A stretch of 36,706 nt of DNA from an uncultured Myxococcales bacterium (GTDB lineage: Bacteria > Myxococcota_A > Bradymonadia > UBA4248), in the NCBI GenBank assembly GCA_945875805.1, contig CAMCLY010000010.1, forward strand, positions 1 through 36,706, given 5' to 3'. Below, in pieces: positions 23,086 to 31,277 of the stretch. Numbering within the stretch: position 1 is the first letter of the stretch; each line of letters begins with the position of its first letter. The notes below the pieces were generated by a model. That model was given only the letters and a program-made list of their open reading frames with translations. It was not told the DNA's origin and searched no databases. The translations under genes and the position numbers were made by a program.

Positions 23086-25179
23086 ATGAACACACACGTC
23101 AACGACGACATCCATTCCAGCAATGCCTCCCGTGACATCGGGACTGCCAGCACCATGAGCGGCACGTCGCTCGGCGCCACGCATTCGCCCGCATCCGACG
23201 ACGCCTCTCTCCATGGTGCGAACGTCAGGGATCTGGACAATGTATCCGGTTTTTCTGACGAAGACGACGAGGATGCCACTGTCATCAATGAAAACGCCGA
23301 GGAGCTCCGTGACCTCGTCTCCACGGCCTCCCGAACTTCCCCCCGGAATGGCGCGCAACCTGCCATGACGGAAGTGCTGCCTGATGCCATTTCGGCCGAC
23401 GGCGTTCAGGAGACGCGCAAAGGCGTTGCCATACGTTCCGACAAAAGCCTCAAGCGCGACCGTTTGCCGCTTGGATTCCTGCTCCACGAACGCTATCGCA
23501 TTGACGGCATCCTTGGATCCGGTGGATTCGGGGTCGTCTATTCTGCCGTCGACACGCGCGACAATCGCCCCGTCGCCGTCAAAACGCTGCGCAACACGCT
23601 GGACAATCACGACATCGCCGCCAAACGCTTTCAGCGCGAAATCGATCTGTGCGCGAGCATTCAGAGCGAACACGTCGTCAAAATTTTTGACCACGGTTCG
23701 ACGATCGACGCCGACGGCGGAGAGACGCTTTTCTATACCATGGAACTCCTGGATGGAAAAACACTCGACGAATACATCGCAGGACGCGAGAAATTCACCT
23801 TTTATGAAGTCAAGACCATCATGCTTCAGGTCCTCGACGGACTCGCCGAAGCGCACCGCAAACACATCGTCCATCGGGACCTCAAGCCAGCCAATATCTG
23901 TCTGCGCGAAGATCCGCCCGACAGCCACCAGTTCGACGTCAAGGTCCTCGATTTTGGCATCGCCAAAGTCATCGACGGCGACCAGAACACCGAAAAACTC
24001 ACGCAAAGCGGCAACTGGATGGGCTCGCCGGCCTACATGAGCCCGGAACACCTCAAGGGATGCGACGTCACCCCCGCCTCGGACATCTTCTCACTGGGCC
24101 TTATCATGCTCGAAATGATCTTGGGGTATCCCGCCATCGACGGCGATTCCCCCATGGACAGCGCCATGATCATCGTCTCGCAGGATCCCGTCCCCATCGC
24201 GGACTGGATCCTGGAGTCCAGTCTCGGCCCGATCATCGAGCAGTGCGTCCGCAAATCCCCCGTCGATCGCATCCAGAACGGCGACATCCTGGCCCAGGCG
24301 TTCCGGGCACTCGACGACGACGTGCTCAAAAACGAGTTTGCCGCCTCTAAATTGCGCAAACGCAACAATCGCGACGTATCCTCCCTGCAGCCCACTCCGG
24401 TCGCCGAACCGACGATCACCTCCGAAGCCATCGAACGCGAACGCCGGCGACTCGGAATCAACCTTTTCCTCTTTATCGGCATTGCGCTCTGCGTCTTTAC
24501 GATTCTGATCATCGTATTCGTCAAAATCTACGTCGACAAAAGCACGAACGACCCCGACCCCCTGCCCACGGTCGAACTCACGCCGACCGAAAAAGCCCTC
24601 TCCACCGGCCTGGTTCGCGGGGCCTGCCTTGGCGCGTTGTCGCCGTTGCGCCTGACCGTCACCATTTCAAGCATGCCCGTCGGAGCCTCGATCTATCGCG
24701 CATCCGACAATCAGTTCGTGGGCAAAACCCCTGTCGAACTGTCGATTCTGCCCGCGCGCGGTGACACATGGAGCCTCGTGGCCCGCGCCGACGGCTATGC
24801 CGATTACCCCCTTTTCGTCAACCTTTGGAGTTCCAGCACCGTCGCCCTGACGATGGAACGCCTGCCCCCGTCATTCGACGACAAGACGCCCCCTCCGCCT
24901 CCCGCGGCCAACCCCGCCGACATGGCCAAACCGGCCGAGGTGGATAAGCCGACCCCTGCCCCCGCCGCCTCTTCTAAAAAATCCGAATCAGAAGCTAAAA
25001 AGGCGTCAAAAACAAGCACAAAATCCATAAAATCCACATCGAATTCGAGCAAATCGTCCAACTCTGCCAAGACGACCAAGGGGTGGAGTGTGGACGACGT
25101 CGTCAACAAGCCGAGTTCCGGAACATCCTCTTCAAAAACGGGGATAAAATCGCCCACCTCCTGGAAAGTCGACAACTGA
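23086..25179 (+). CDS. membrane Ser/Thr protein kinase with PEGA domain
   Basis: A 697-residue Hanks-type kinase. Residues 1-135 are polar and probably disordered. The kinase domain covers ~137-410: glycine loop GSGGFG at 144-149, Lys166 in VAVK, HRDLKPAN with Asp265, DFG at 289-291, and GSPAYMSPEHL at 313-323, all intact, so it should be active. One transmembrane helix lies at about 459-482. Outside the membrane there is a PEGA-type beta domain (MPVGASIYRASDNQFVGKTPVEL ... ARADGYADY) and a Pro- then Ser/Lys-rich tail that could contact peptidoglycan or the outer membrane. The ATG at 23086 has only a weak ribosome binding site; an in-frame start at 23026 would add 20 unlikely residues. It is a candidate upstream partner for the FHA protein at 330-1349. 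Confidence 0.9.
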   Translation: MNTHVNDDIHSSNASRDIGTASTMSGTSLGATHSPASDDASLHGANVRDLDNVSGFSDEDDEDATVINENAEELRDLVSTASRTSPRNGAQPAMTEVLPDAISADGVQETRKGVAIRSDKSLKRDRLPLGFLLHERYRIDGILGSGGFGVVYSAVDTRDNRPVAVKTLRNTLDNHDIAAKRFQREIDLCASIQSEHVVKIFDHGSTIDADGGETLFYTMELLDGKTLDEYIAGREKFTFYEVKTIMLQVLDGLAEAHRKHIVHRDLKPANICLREDPPDSHQFDVKVLDFGIAKVIDGDQNTEKLTQSGNWMGSPAYMSPEHLKGCDVTPASDIFSLGLIMLEMILGYPAIDGDSPMDSAMIIVSQDPVPIADWILESSLGPIIEQCVRKSPVDRIQNGDILAQAFRALDDDVLKNEFAASKLRKRNNRDVSSLQPTPVAEPTITSEAIERERRRLGINLFLFIGIALCVFTILIIVFVKIYVDKSTNDPDPLPTVELTPTEKALSTGLVRGACLGALSPLRLTVTISSMPVGASIYRASDNQFVGKTPVELSILPARGDTWSLVARADGYADYPLFVNLWSSSTVALTMERLPPSFDDKTPPPPPAANPADMAKPAEVDKPTPAPAASSKKSESEAKKASKTSTKSIKSTSNSSKSSNSAKTTKGWSVDDVVNKPSSGTSSSKTGIKSPTSWKVDN

Positions 25180-25183
25180 CTGG

Positions 25184-25260
25184 GCGCCGCCTATCCGCCG
25201 CGGGCGGATACGGCGCGCGCGCCGGGCTATCTGCCTGACGGCAGATACGCCCGGCTTTTT
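25184..25260 (-). repeat. bulged palindromic pair with T tract (P10, P11); double-hairpin terminator of the kinase gene
   Basis: P10 (25184-25218): inner stem TATCCGCC/GGCGGATA, unpaired C at 25211, imperfect outer stem. P11 (25221-25255): outer stem GCCGGGC/GCCCGGC, unpaired C at 25248, inner stem TATCTGCC/GGCAGATA with a TGAC loop. TTTTT follows at 25256-25260. The pair begins five bases after the kinase stop codon. Confidence 0.88.
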
Positions 25261-25316
25261 GGATGTGGGGCTCCCGGCCACAGACAGGTGCTTTTTTTTG
25301 CCCCACACGCTTGACA

Positions 25317-25346
25317 TTGACCAGGACGCCGTGCGCGTGGTAGCAT
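25317..25346 (+). promoter_or_regulatory. candidate promoter of the receiver gene
   Basis: TTGACC (25317-25322), 14 bases, GTGG, TAGCAT (25341-25346). A second TTGACA abuts it upstream. It lies about 50 bases before the start codon. Confidence 0.55.
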
Positions 25347-25397
25347 AAAAGACATACGTCATACGAGTCACACCCAGCATCCAAAGGGGGGAGTCGC

Positions 25398-25775
25398 TTG
25401 AGTTCAAGATATCGTCTCTTAATCGTCGATGATGACCTTGATACCCTGCGCAGCCTCGCCATGATGCTGTCGCTGGAAGGGTACGATGTGATGACGGCGT
25501 CCTCGGGCATGGCCGCCACGGTGCTTCTGAGCGAGCATGTGTTCGACACCATCATCACCGATTTGCGCATGCCTATCGTCGACGGGTTTGAAATTGCGCG
25601 TCGCACGCGGGCCCTTCATCCGGCCGCGTCGATCATCGTGACTTCGCGTTTCCTCGACGAAAAGACGCTTGGCTGGATCCACGAGATGGGCATCATGGGG
25701 CTCGAAAAGCCCTATAACATCCATCAAATCAGCGCCGTGTTGCGCGAATTTCAGACCACTGGCGCGGAGATATGA
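25398..25775 (+). CDS. stand-alone response regulator receiver domain
   Basis: A 125-residue CheY-like protein made of one receiver domain with no output domain. The acidic pocket is DDD at 11-13, the phosphorylation site is Asp55 in ITDLRMP, Thr82 is in IIVTS, and Lys104 is in LEKP, so all signalling residues are present. The start is TTG at 25398, supported by the strong AGGGGGGAG just upstream; no ATG fits the domain start. No histidine kinase lies nearby, so its partner is encoded elsewhere. It has its own promoter candidate and sits between the Ser/Thr kinase and the WD40-like gene on the same strand. Confidence 0.92.
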   Translation: MSSRYRLLIVDDDLDTLRSLAMMLSLEGYDVMTASSGMAATVLLSEHVFDTIITDLRMPIVDGFEIARRTRALHPAASIIVTSRFLDEKTLGWIHEMGIMGLEKPYNIHQISAVLREFQTTGAEI

Positions 25776-25782
25776 CGCGTTT

Positions 25783-25812
25783 TTGATTGATTCCCCATGG
25801 CGTTGCTATCAT
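25783..25812 (+). promoter_or_regulatory. candidate promoter of the WD40-like gene
   Basis: TTGATT (25783-25788) and TATCAT (25807-25812) are 18 bases apart, with TGC directly before the -10 as an extended -10. Confidence 0.5.
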
Positions 25813-25853
25813 AATATTTCGGATATTTTTCTTCTGTCATAAGGGGGTGAGAA

Positions 25854-27596
25854 GTGGTCAACCTGCCACAGCGTTTCGTTCCGAGTTCGAATCAGATTCT
25901 GTCTCCCGCCCATCTGGTGTCTCAAACCGGTCATGACACTCGAATCACGGCGGTCAGCTTTTCGCCCTGTCTGCACTTTTTTGCCAGCGCCGACGCCGAC
26001 GGATGGGTCAAGATTTGGAACGGCGAAACGCTCGACGTACTCGGAAGTTATCTTCTCGATTTTGAGTGTAGCTCGCTGGTCTGGGATGGGCTTCATGCTT
26101 TGGTCTGCCGGGGAACCGATTCGGACGCCGAGCGCCGCATCGTCCTGGATACCGACCAGTCGCCGGCATCCTCCGCCCCCGATGCGCCCGACCCCTCGCG
26201 CGTCATTCGCCTCATCGGTGCCCCGGAACTCGAAACGTCCGGTGACACCCTGCGCGTTCTCTATAATGACGAAAGCATGGAGTACGGGATTCCCGGACTC
26301 GCACGCGCCGCGCTCGAACCCTGTGAGCGATACGGCGTCGCCATGGGCACCCGGACACTCATCGTCGTCAGCGCGTTTGAACGCGAGGTCCTCGTCGAAC
26401 TCGAGGCCCCCGAAGGGCAGACGTGGTGCGATTTCGTCATTTCGTGGCGCGGCGATTTTGTGGCCGCCGTCGCCAGCGACGGCTCCATCTGGGAAATCAT
26501 TCCCCTCAAGCGCGAATCCCGATGCCTTCATCACGAGACGACGCAGGCCACCGCCCTTGCGTTTGGAAGCGATACCTTGGTGCTCGTCGGGGATTACCGG
26601 GGCAATCTCTCGATATACGACCTGGCCCGGCACGCCCTGCTCCTGCGTACCCCGAGATGTCTTCCCAACTTTGTCGCGCGGTTTGCCTCGCCCCGACGCC
26701 CTGGATTCATCGGCATTCGCCCCGAAAGCCTTACCGCCTATTTTGGGCATTCCCAGGAAATCCTGACTTCGGCTCCGCTTCCCGCCCTCTGTCGTGCCTC
26801 CGCCCCCGCCACGGCGTACTGCGAAATCGCCATGGCCTGTGAGGACGGCGGCGTCTATCGTCTCAAGCTCGACACCGGGTTTATCCGAAAATGTTTTGAC
26901 ACGCCCACTCGCGTCGTCGCCGTGGCGGCCTGTGACTCCGCCGTGGCCACCTGTGATGCCGACGGACGCGTGTTGGTTTGTGACGACCGCAAACTCTCAA
27001 AACTCAGCCTCACGCTCGACGGCGAACCTTCCGGCATGGCGATCTCTGACGACGCCAGCGGTCTGGCCTTCCTCGTGAACGGTTCGCTCATTCTTGCGAC
27101 CTTGCCCGAAAACGACGCGCCCGTTTCGATCGCCATGCCAGGCGTTGTGGCCATGGCGTTTGTGGATTCTTCCGACAGACTTTTTGCGGTCACGCAGACG
27201 CTCCACCTGCTCGTCATTCACTCCCGGGAGGCCACCGTGACCGATCTCGGGGTCATTCCCGTCGAACACGCACGCCCCGTCTCCATCTCGCGCGCGTCCG
27301 ACCATGCGCTTTATCTTCTGTGCGCCACCGAACACGGCCAGGACGTCATCGTCAGGGTGGATCCCGAGTCGATGGAAACGACCGAATGTCTGCGCATCCT
27401 TTCACAGAACCGCCAGATATGGGCCACCTCGGACAAGCCTCAGAAAGTCTCGATACGAAACGACGCGACCGCTCTGCGCATCGTCCATGGACTCCAGACG
27501 TTCTCGCCAGACGACTGGTCGAGGAGCGAACCCGTGGTCAGCAAGTCCAATTCGGACAAGGACGACACATCGCGTACCGCCTGGGTGCGTCAATAA
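25854..27596 (+). CDS. WD40-like beta-propeller protein
   Basis: A 580-residue cytoplasmic protein, with no signal peptide seen. One good WD-type repeat is visible near residues 23-60: HDTRITAVSFSPCLHFFASA, then DGWVKIWNGETLDVLG. The rest is a run of beta-strand pairs with repeat-like GH/SxD features (DGSIWEI, CEDGGVYRLKL, DADGRVLVCDDRKLSKL) that suggest one or two seven-bladed propellers with diverged blades. Such proteins usually scaffold partners; no enzyme motif is seen. The start is GTG at 25854, with AAGGGGG eight bases upstream. The nearby receiver and kinase genes suggest a signalling role, but that is inference. Confidence 0.7.
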   Translation: MVNLPQRFVPSSNQILSPAHLVSQTGHDTRITAVSFSPCLHFFASADADGWVKIWNGETLDVLGSYLLDFECSSLVWDGLHALVCRGTDSDAERRIVLDTDQSPASSAPDAPDPSRVIRLIGAPELETSGDTLRVLYNDESMEYGIPGLARAALEPCERYGVAMGTRTLIVVSAFEREVLVELEAPEGQTWCDFVISWRGDFVAAVASDGSIWEIIPLKRESRCLHHETTQATALAFGSDTLVLVGDYRGNLSIYDLARHALLLRTPRCLPNFVARFASPRRPGFIGIRPESLTAYFGHSQEILTSAPLPALCRASAPATAYCEIAMACEDGGVYRLKLDTGFIRKCFDTPTRVVAVAACDSAVATCDADGRVLVCDDRKLSKLSLTLDGEPSGMAISDDASGLAFLVNGSLILATLPENDAPVSIAMPGVVAMAFVDSSDRLFAVTQTLHLLVIHSREATVTDLGVIPVEHARPVSISRASDHALYLLCATEHGQDVIVRVDPESMETTECLRILSQNRQIWATSDKPQKVSIRNDATALRIVHGLQTFSPDDWSRSEPVVSKSNSDKDDTSRTAWVRQ

Positions 27597-27603
27597 AAAA
27601 CAC

Positions 27604-27628
27604 GGCGCGGATTTTCCGCGCCTTTTTT
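27604..27628 (+). terminator. intrinsic terminator after the WD40-like gene
   Basis: GGCGCGG/CCGCGCC stem with an ATTTT loop followed by six T residues, eight bases beyond the stop codon. Confidence 0.92.
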
Positions 27629-27675
27629 ATGGGTTCGCCTGGGTGGCCCGGCGCGCCCCGCAAGGGGGCGCACAC

Positions 27676-27751
27676 AAAAAAGCGGTGCGTATCCGCGGAG
27701 GCGGATAGCACCGCGCGCAAGGCGTATCGGCCTCTGGCCGATAGCCTGCGC
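27676..27751 (+). repeat. bulged palindromic pair with A tract (P12, P13); double-hairpin terminator of the smpB operon
   Basis: An A tract (27676-27681) precedes P12 (27682-27714: outer stem GCGGTGC/GCACCGC, unpaired G at 27689, inner TATCCGC/GCGGATA) and P13 (27715-27751: inner TATCGGCC/GGCCGATA, unpaired G at 27724, outer stem with one extra bulge). On the minus strand, P13, P12 and then T6 follow the cold-shock gene stop. A further GCGCCCC/GGGG-type hairpin lies at 27653-27671. Confidence 0.87.
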
Positions 27752-27768
27752 CCCATAGGCCGCGGCGA

Positions 27769-28131
27769 TTAGGGATCGCCCTTCTGAGCACGGCGCAGGC
27801 GCTGGCGTTCCAGGGCTTCGGGGCGTTCCTGGATGGGCAGGACGTTGAGGGCGAAAATGCCTTTCCGGGTTTTGCACCAGTCAAAGAGCACACGCTGTCC
27901 ACGGCGCAAATGCTTGGTGCCCGGCACCTGGATGGCGCTCTGGTGGACGAAAATGTCTTTGGAATATCCGTCCTCCCAGAGGAATCCATACCCCAGATCG
28001 CGATCGAACCAGCGCACGCGACCGCGCGTCAGGCGGCGCGACTGGATGTCGTTCTCGAAGGAGAAGGTGCGGGGGGCGTACGAGAATTCCGTTTCCCCCG
28101 ATTCTTCTATGGGTCTGGTGTTATTCTCCAC
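27769..28131 (-). CDS. cold-shock-domain protein
   Basis: A protein of about 120 residues with one cold-shock domain in its second half. It has the RNA-binding motifs GYGFL (RNP1-like) and DIFVH (RNP2), the opening strand GRVRWFDRDLGYGFLWEDG, and the late VLFDWCKTRKGIFALNV. Canonical CspA proteins are about 70 residues; this one has a polar N-terminal extension of ~38 residues and a basic tail (ERQRLRRAQKGDP). It probably binds single-stranded RNA. The start is uncertain: a GTG at 28131 overlaps the smpB end by 11 bases, while the frame stays open to 28203 without a ribosome binding site. Last gene of the clpX-era-der-smpB operon. Confidence 0.75.
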   Translation of the reverse strand: MENNTRPIEESGETEFSYAPRTFSFENDIQSRRLTRGRVRWFDRDLGYGFLWEDGYSKDIFVHQSAIQVPGTKHLRRGQRVLFDWCKTRKGIFALNVLPIQERPEALERQRLRRAQKGDP

Positions 28132-28597
28132 GATCGATATCTCGCTGGGCTGTACGGCTCTTGAGCGCTTCGCGCTTGTCGAAGTTTTTCTTCCCGCGAC
28201 CAAGGCCGAGTTCGAGTTTGATTTTTCCGCATTTAAAATACAGGCTCAGGGGGACGAGCGTCAATCCCCGGATGTCGAGCTGGTGGGAAAGTTTGGCGAG
28301 TTCGCGATGGTGGAGAAGCAGTTTGCGGGGACGCAGGGGATCGTGGTTGTTGCGGTTTGCCCAAGCATATTCGGCCACATGCGCGTTGACCAGAAAGAGT
28401 TCGGGATTTGCGCCCTCGCTGAATTTGGCATAGGCCTCGCCCAGCGACACGTGGCCCGCACGAATACTCTTGACCTCGCTGCCGAGCAGGGCAAGGCCGG
28501 CTTCGTAACGATCTTCGATGTGGTAGTCAAAGAAGGCCTTTTTATTTTTGCATATAATTTTGATGGCCGGTTTGGCTGGAGCGGGCGAATTTGCCAT
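28121..28597 (-). CDS. smpB: SsrA-binding protein SmpB
   Basis: SmpB carries tmRNA to stalled ribosomes in trans-translation. The 158-residue product has the core motifs KKAFFDYHIEDRYEAGLALLGSEVKSIR, GHVSLGEAYAKF and HDPLRPRKLLLHHREL, and the C-terminal tail with KKNFDKREALKSRTAQRDIDR, the helix that enters the mRNA channel. The ATG at 28597 gives the family length. It begins eight bases after the der stop codon and slightly overlaps the next gene. No ssrA RNA gene was recognised in the window. Confidence 0.96.
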   Translation of the reverse strand: MANSPAPAKPAIKIICKNKKAFFDYHIEDRYEAGLALLGSEVKSIRAGHVSLGEAYAKFSEGANPELFLVNAHVAEYAWANRNNHDPLRPRKLLLHHRELAKLSHQLDIRGLTLVPLSLYFKCGKIKLELGLGRGKKNFDKREALKSRTAQRDIDRGE

Positions 28598-28605
28598 GGA
28601 TGACC

Positions 28606-30255
28606 TCACTTTGCGCCCCATTTTCGGCGGCCGGCGGGTTTCTTGAAGAGGATTTTGATGGGGGTGCCTTCAAACCCGTAGTAGGCGCGAATCTGGTTGT
28701 GGATAAAGCGTTTGTAGTCGGTGGGGATGATTTCGGGGGCGTTGGACTGGATGACGAACGTCGGCGGACGGATGGCGACCTGCTGGGCGAAGTAGAAGCG
28801 CAGGTTGCGGCTCCCGACGGTGGGGGGCGTGTGCTGTTCGAGAATGCGGCGGAACACGCGGTTGAGCTCACCGGTCGGCACGCGGCTGCTCGCCGTCGTG
28901 TAGAGCTTTTTGGCGATGTCGAGAATTTTGTGCGTGCGCGTGCCCACCAGTGCGCTGATCGTAAAGATGGGCACCCGATCGATGAACGAGAGGCGCTCGC
29001 GGGCGGCGGCGATGTACTCTCGGGCCGTGGCGTCTGTTTTGGGTTCGATCGTGTCCCATTTGTTGAGAAGGACGGCAATGGCACACCCGCGTTCGAGCGC
29101 CAGGGCGGCGATTTTGAGATCCTGTTCCGTCACGCCAACGTTGGCGTCGATGACGAGCAGCACGACATCGGCACGTTCGACCGCGTCGAGCGCCTTGACG
29201 ATGGAGAACTTTTCGATCCTCTGGCTGATGGCGCTCTTCCGGCGGATGCCGGCCGTGTCGATGAGGACGTACTGCTGGCCGTCCTTGCCTTCGAGATACG
29301 AGTCGATGGTGTCGCGCGTGGTGCCGGCGATATCGGCCGTCAGGAGACGTTTGTACCCCAAAAGTCTGTTGATGAGCGTGGATTTTCCCGTGTTGGGCTT
29401 GCCCAGAACAGCGACGTGAATCGTTTCGGACAACACGCGTTCGGCAAGCGCGGCCGTATCCGAAACGGTGGACGGCACTTCGTAGAGCTCGGCGTCTTCT
29501 TCGGTTTCAAAGACGTATCGGGGCGATGCCTCGTCCGCGCGATCCTCTTCGTCCGCCGCTTCGGGGGCGACGCATTCGGCGTCATCCTCCGGGGTAGAGG
29601 CGTCATCGAACGCGTCTTCTTCGAGCGCGTCGTCGTCCATCGGAACATAGCCTTTGGGATAAATGCCAAATTCTTCGACGTATTCTTCGGTAAATTCGCC
29701 AAAATCGTTATCGAGAACAAATTTTGCGCGACGGTTGTCCTCGTCGTCATTTTTGGGAAAATCGCGCGTGACGGCTTCGGTGAGTTCGCCGAAGTTGACG
29801 CCGTGCTCAGCGGAGACGCAGACCATCTCGTCGAGGGCCAGTTCGTAAAATTCGTACGAAAGCTCGACGAGTCTGGGCTGATCGACCTTGTTGACGACGA
29901 GGATGAGGCGCTTGTCGCTGCGCCGCAGGATGTCGGCGATTTGGCGGTCGGCGGGCAGGAGTCCGGCGCGCGCATCGACGAGGAAGAGAATGACGTCGGC
30001 CTCCTCGACGGCGAGTTGCGCCTGAACGCGCATCTGTTCGAGGAGCACGTCGCTCGACTCGGGCTCGAATCCGCCCGTGTCGATCACGGTGAACCGGCAG
30101 CCTTCCCAGTGGGCCATGCCGTAGTTGCGGTCGCGCGTCACGCCGGGGGTATTTTCGACAATCGCCATGCGCGAGCGCACGAATCGGTTAAAAAGTCTCG
30201 ATTTTCCAACATTGGGTCGTCCGACAAGCGCGACCACCGGCAAGCGTTCCTTCAT
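28606..30255 (-). CDS. der: ribosome-assembly GTPase Der (EngA) with long acidic linker
   Basis: Der has two GTPase domains and a KH-like domain and acts in 50S subunit assembly. First GTPase domain: GRPNVGKS at 12-19, DTGG at 59-62, NKVD at 122-125. Second GTPase domain: GKPNTGKS at 285-292, DTAG and NKWD later. The KH-like domain fills the last ~100 residues. The protein has 549 residues against a usual ~440-490, because the two GTPase domains are joined by about 108 residues (168-275) containing a run of Asp/Glu (DDDALEEDAFDD and following). The start ATG is two bases after the era stop codon with AGAGGAC upstream, so the genes are probably translationally coupled. Confidence 0.96.
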   Translation of the reverse strand: MKERLPVVALVGRPNVGKSRLFNRFVRSRMAIVENTPGVTRDRNYGMAHWEGCRFTVIDTGGFEPESSDVLLEQMRVQAQLAVEEADVILFLVDARAGLLPADRQIADILRRSDKRLILVVNKVDQPRLVELSYEFYELALDEMVCVSAEHGVNFGELTEAVTRDFPKNDDEDNRRAKFVLDNDFGEFTEEYVEEFGIYPKGYVPMDDDALEEDAFDDASTPEDDAECVAPEAADEEDRADEASPRYVFETEEDAELYEVPSTVSDTAALAERVLSETIHVAVLGKPNTGKSTLINRLLGYKRLLTADIAGTTRDTIDSYLEGKDGQQYVLIDTAGIRRKSAISQRIEKFSIVKALDAVERADVVLLVIDANVGVTEQDLKIAALALERGCAIAVLLNKWDTIEPKTDATAREYIAAARERLSFIDRVPIFTISALVGTRTHKILDIAKKLYTTASSRVPTGELNRVFRRILEQHTPPTVGSRNLRFYFAQQVAIRPPTFVIQSNAPEIIPTDYKRFIHNQIRAYYGFEGTPIKILFKKPAGRRKWGAK

Positions 30256-30257
30256 CG

Positions 30258-31181
30258 TCAGTCCTCTGTCAAATAGCCGAATTGTTTTAGATCCTTGGGG
30301 TTTTCGCTCCAGTTCTCGCGCACTTTGACGACGAGCTCGAGCTTGACGGCGGCATCAAGGAGGGACGACAATTTTTCGCGCGCCTCGATGCCGAGCTGTT
30401 TGATGGCCGCGCCGCGTTTCCCGATGAAAATGGCCTTCTGACTTTCGCGTTCGACATGGACGGTCGCCTTGATTTCGACGCGATGGTCGGCGCGCATCGA
30501 CTTGAAATCGTCGATTTCGACGACCGCCGAGTACGGAAGTTCCTTCATCATCTGACGGTATATGACCTCACGTATCGTTTCGGACGCCAGAAAGCGTTCG
30601 GACTGATCCGTGTAATACTCGCGCGGATAAAGCGCCTCCTGCTCCGGAAGATGGCGCACGAGCACGTCGAGGAGCGTGTCGAACTCCTTGCGCTTGCGCG
30701 CGCTTACCGCGACGATGTCGTCAAACGGATAGACTTTGGAATACGCCTCCATGATCGGTAGGAGCGCCGACGGTTCCTTGAGCAGATCGATTTTGTTGAT
30801 CGCCAGGACGGCCGGTTTCCCGGCCTTTTTGAGCGCGTCGATGAGTCCCTGTTCGATTTCTTCGATGTCGCCGGTTTCGGTCAGGGCATGTGCCGCGTCG
30901 ATGAGCATCAGCACGCAGTCGGAATCGCCCAGCGTCGAGAGCGCCGACTGAATCATGGCCTGATTGAGCGCCCGTTTGAGCCACAAATGGAGCCCGGGCG
31001 TGTCGATAAAAACGACCTGCGCGTCGCGGCGGTTTACGATGCCGCGAATCTTGTCCCGCGTCGTCTGAGCCTTTGAGCTCGTGATACTCACGCGTTCCCC
31101 CGTCAGCGCATTGACGAGTGTAGACTTTCCTGCATTGGTGCGCCCCACGAGCGCCACAAATCCACATCGGTAATTCTTCAT
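30258..31181 (-). CDS. era: GTPase Era
   Basis: Era binds the 3' end of 16S rRNA and couples 30S assembly to growth. The 307-residue product has the G1 motif GRTNAGKS at 13-20 (most family members have GRPNVGKS), DTPGLH at 60-65, NKID, and VSARK for G5. The C-terminal KH domain has IFIGKRGAAIKQLGIEAREKL. I chose the ATG at 31181 (MKNYRCGFVALVG); an ATG six bases upstream is an alternative, and the longer frame to 31241 is unlikely. The gap to clpX is about 96 bases, and der follows two bases after its stop. Confidence 0.95.
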   Translation of the reverse strand: MKNYRCGFVALVGRTNAGKSTLVNALTGERVSITSSKAQTTRDKIRGIVNRRDAQVVFIDTPGLHLWLKRALNQAMIQSALSTLGDSDCVLMLIDAAHALTETGDIEEIEQGLIDALKKAGKPAVLAINKIDLLKEPSALLPIMEAYSKVYPFDDIVAVSARKRKEFDTLLDVLVRHLPEQEALYPREYYTDQSERFLASETIREVIYRQMMKELPYSAVVEIDDFKSMRADHRVEIKATVHVERESQKAIFIGKRGAAIKQLGIEAREKLSSLLDAAVKLELVVKVRENWSENPKDLKQFGYLTED

Positions 31182-31277
31182 AACCATCCAGATACAGGAC
31201 GCGCGCGGCGCTGCGCTCGACAGGACGCCCCCGCGTCTCAAAAAAGGGGGCCAAAAAAGCCCCCAAACCCTCCGACG

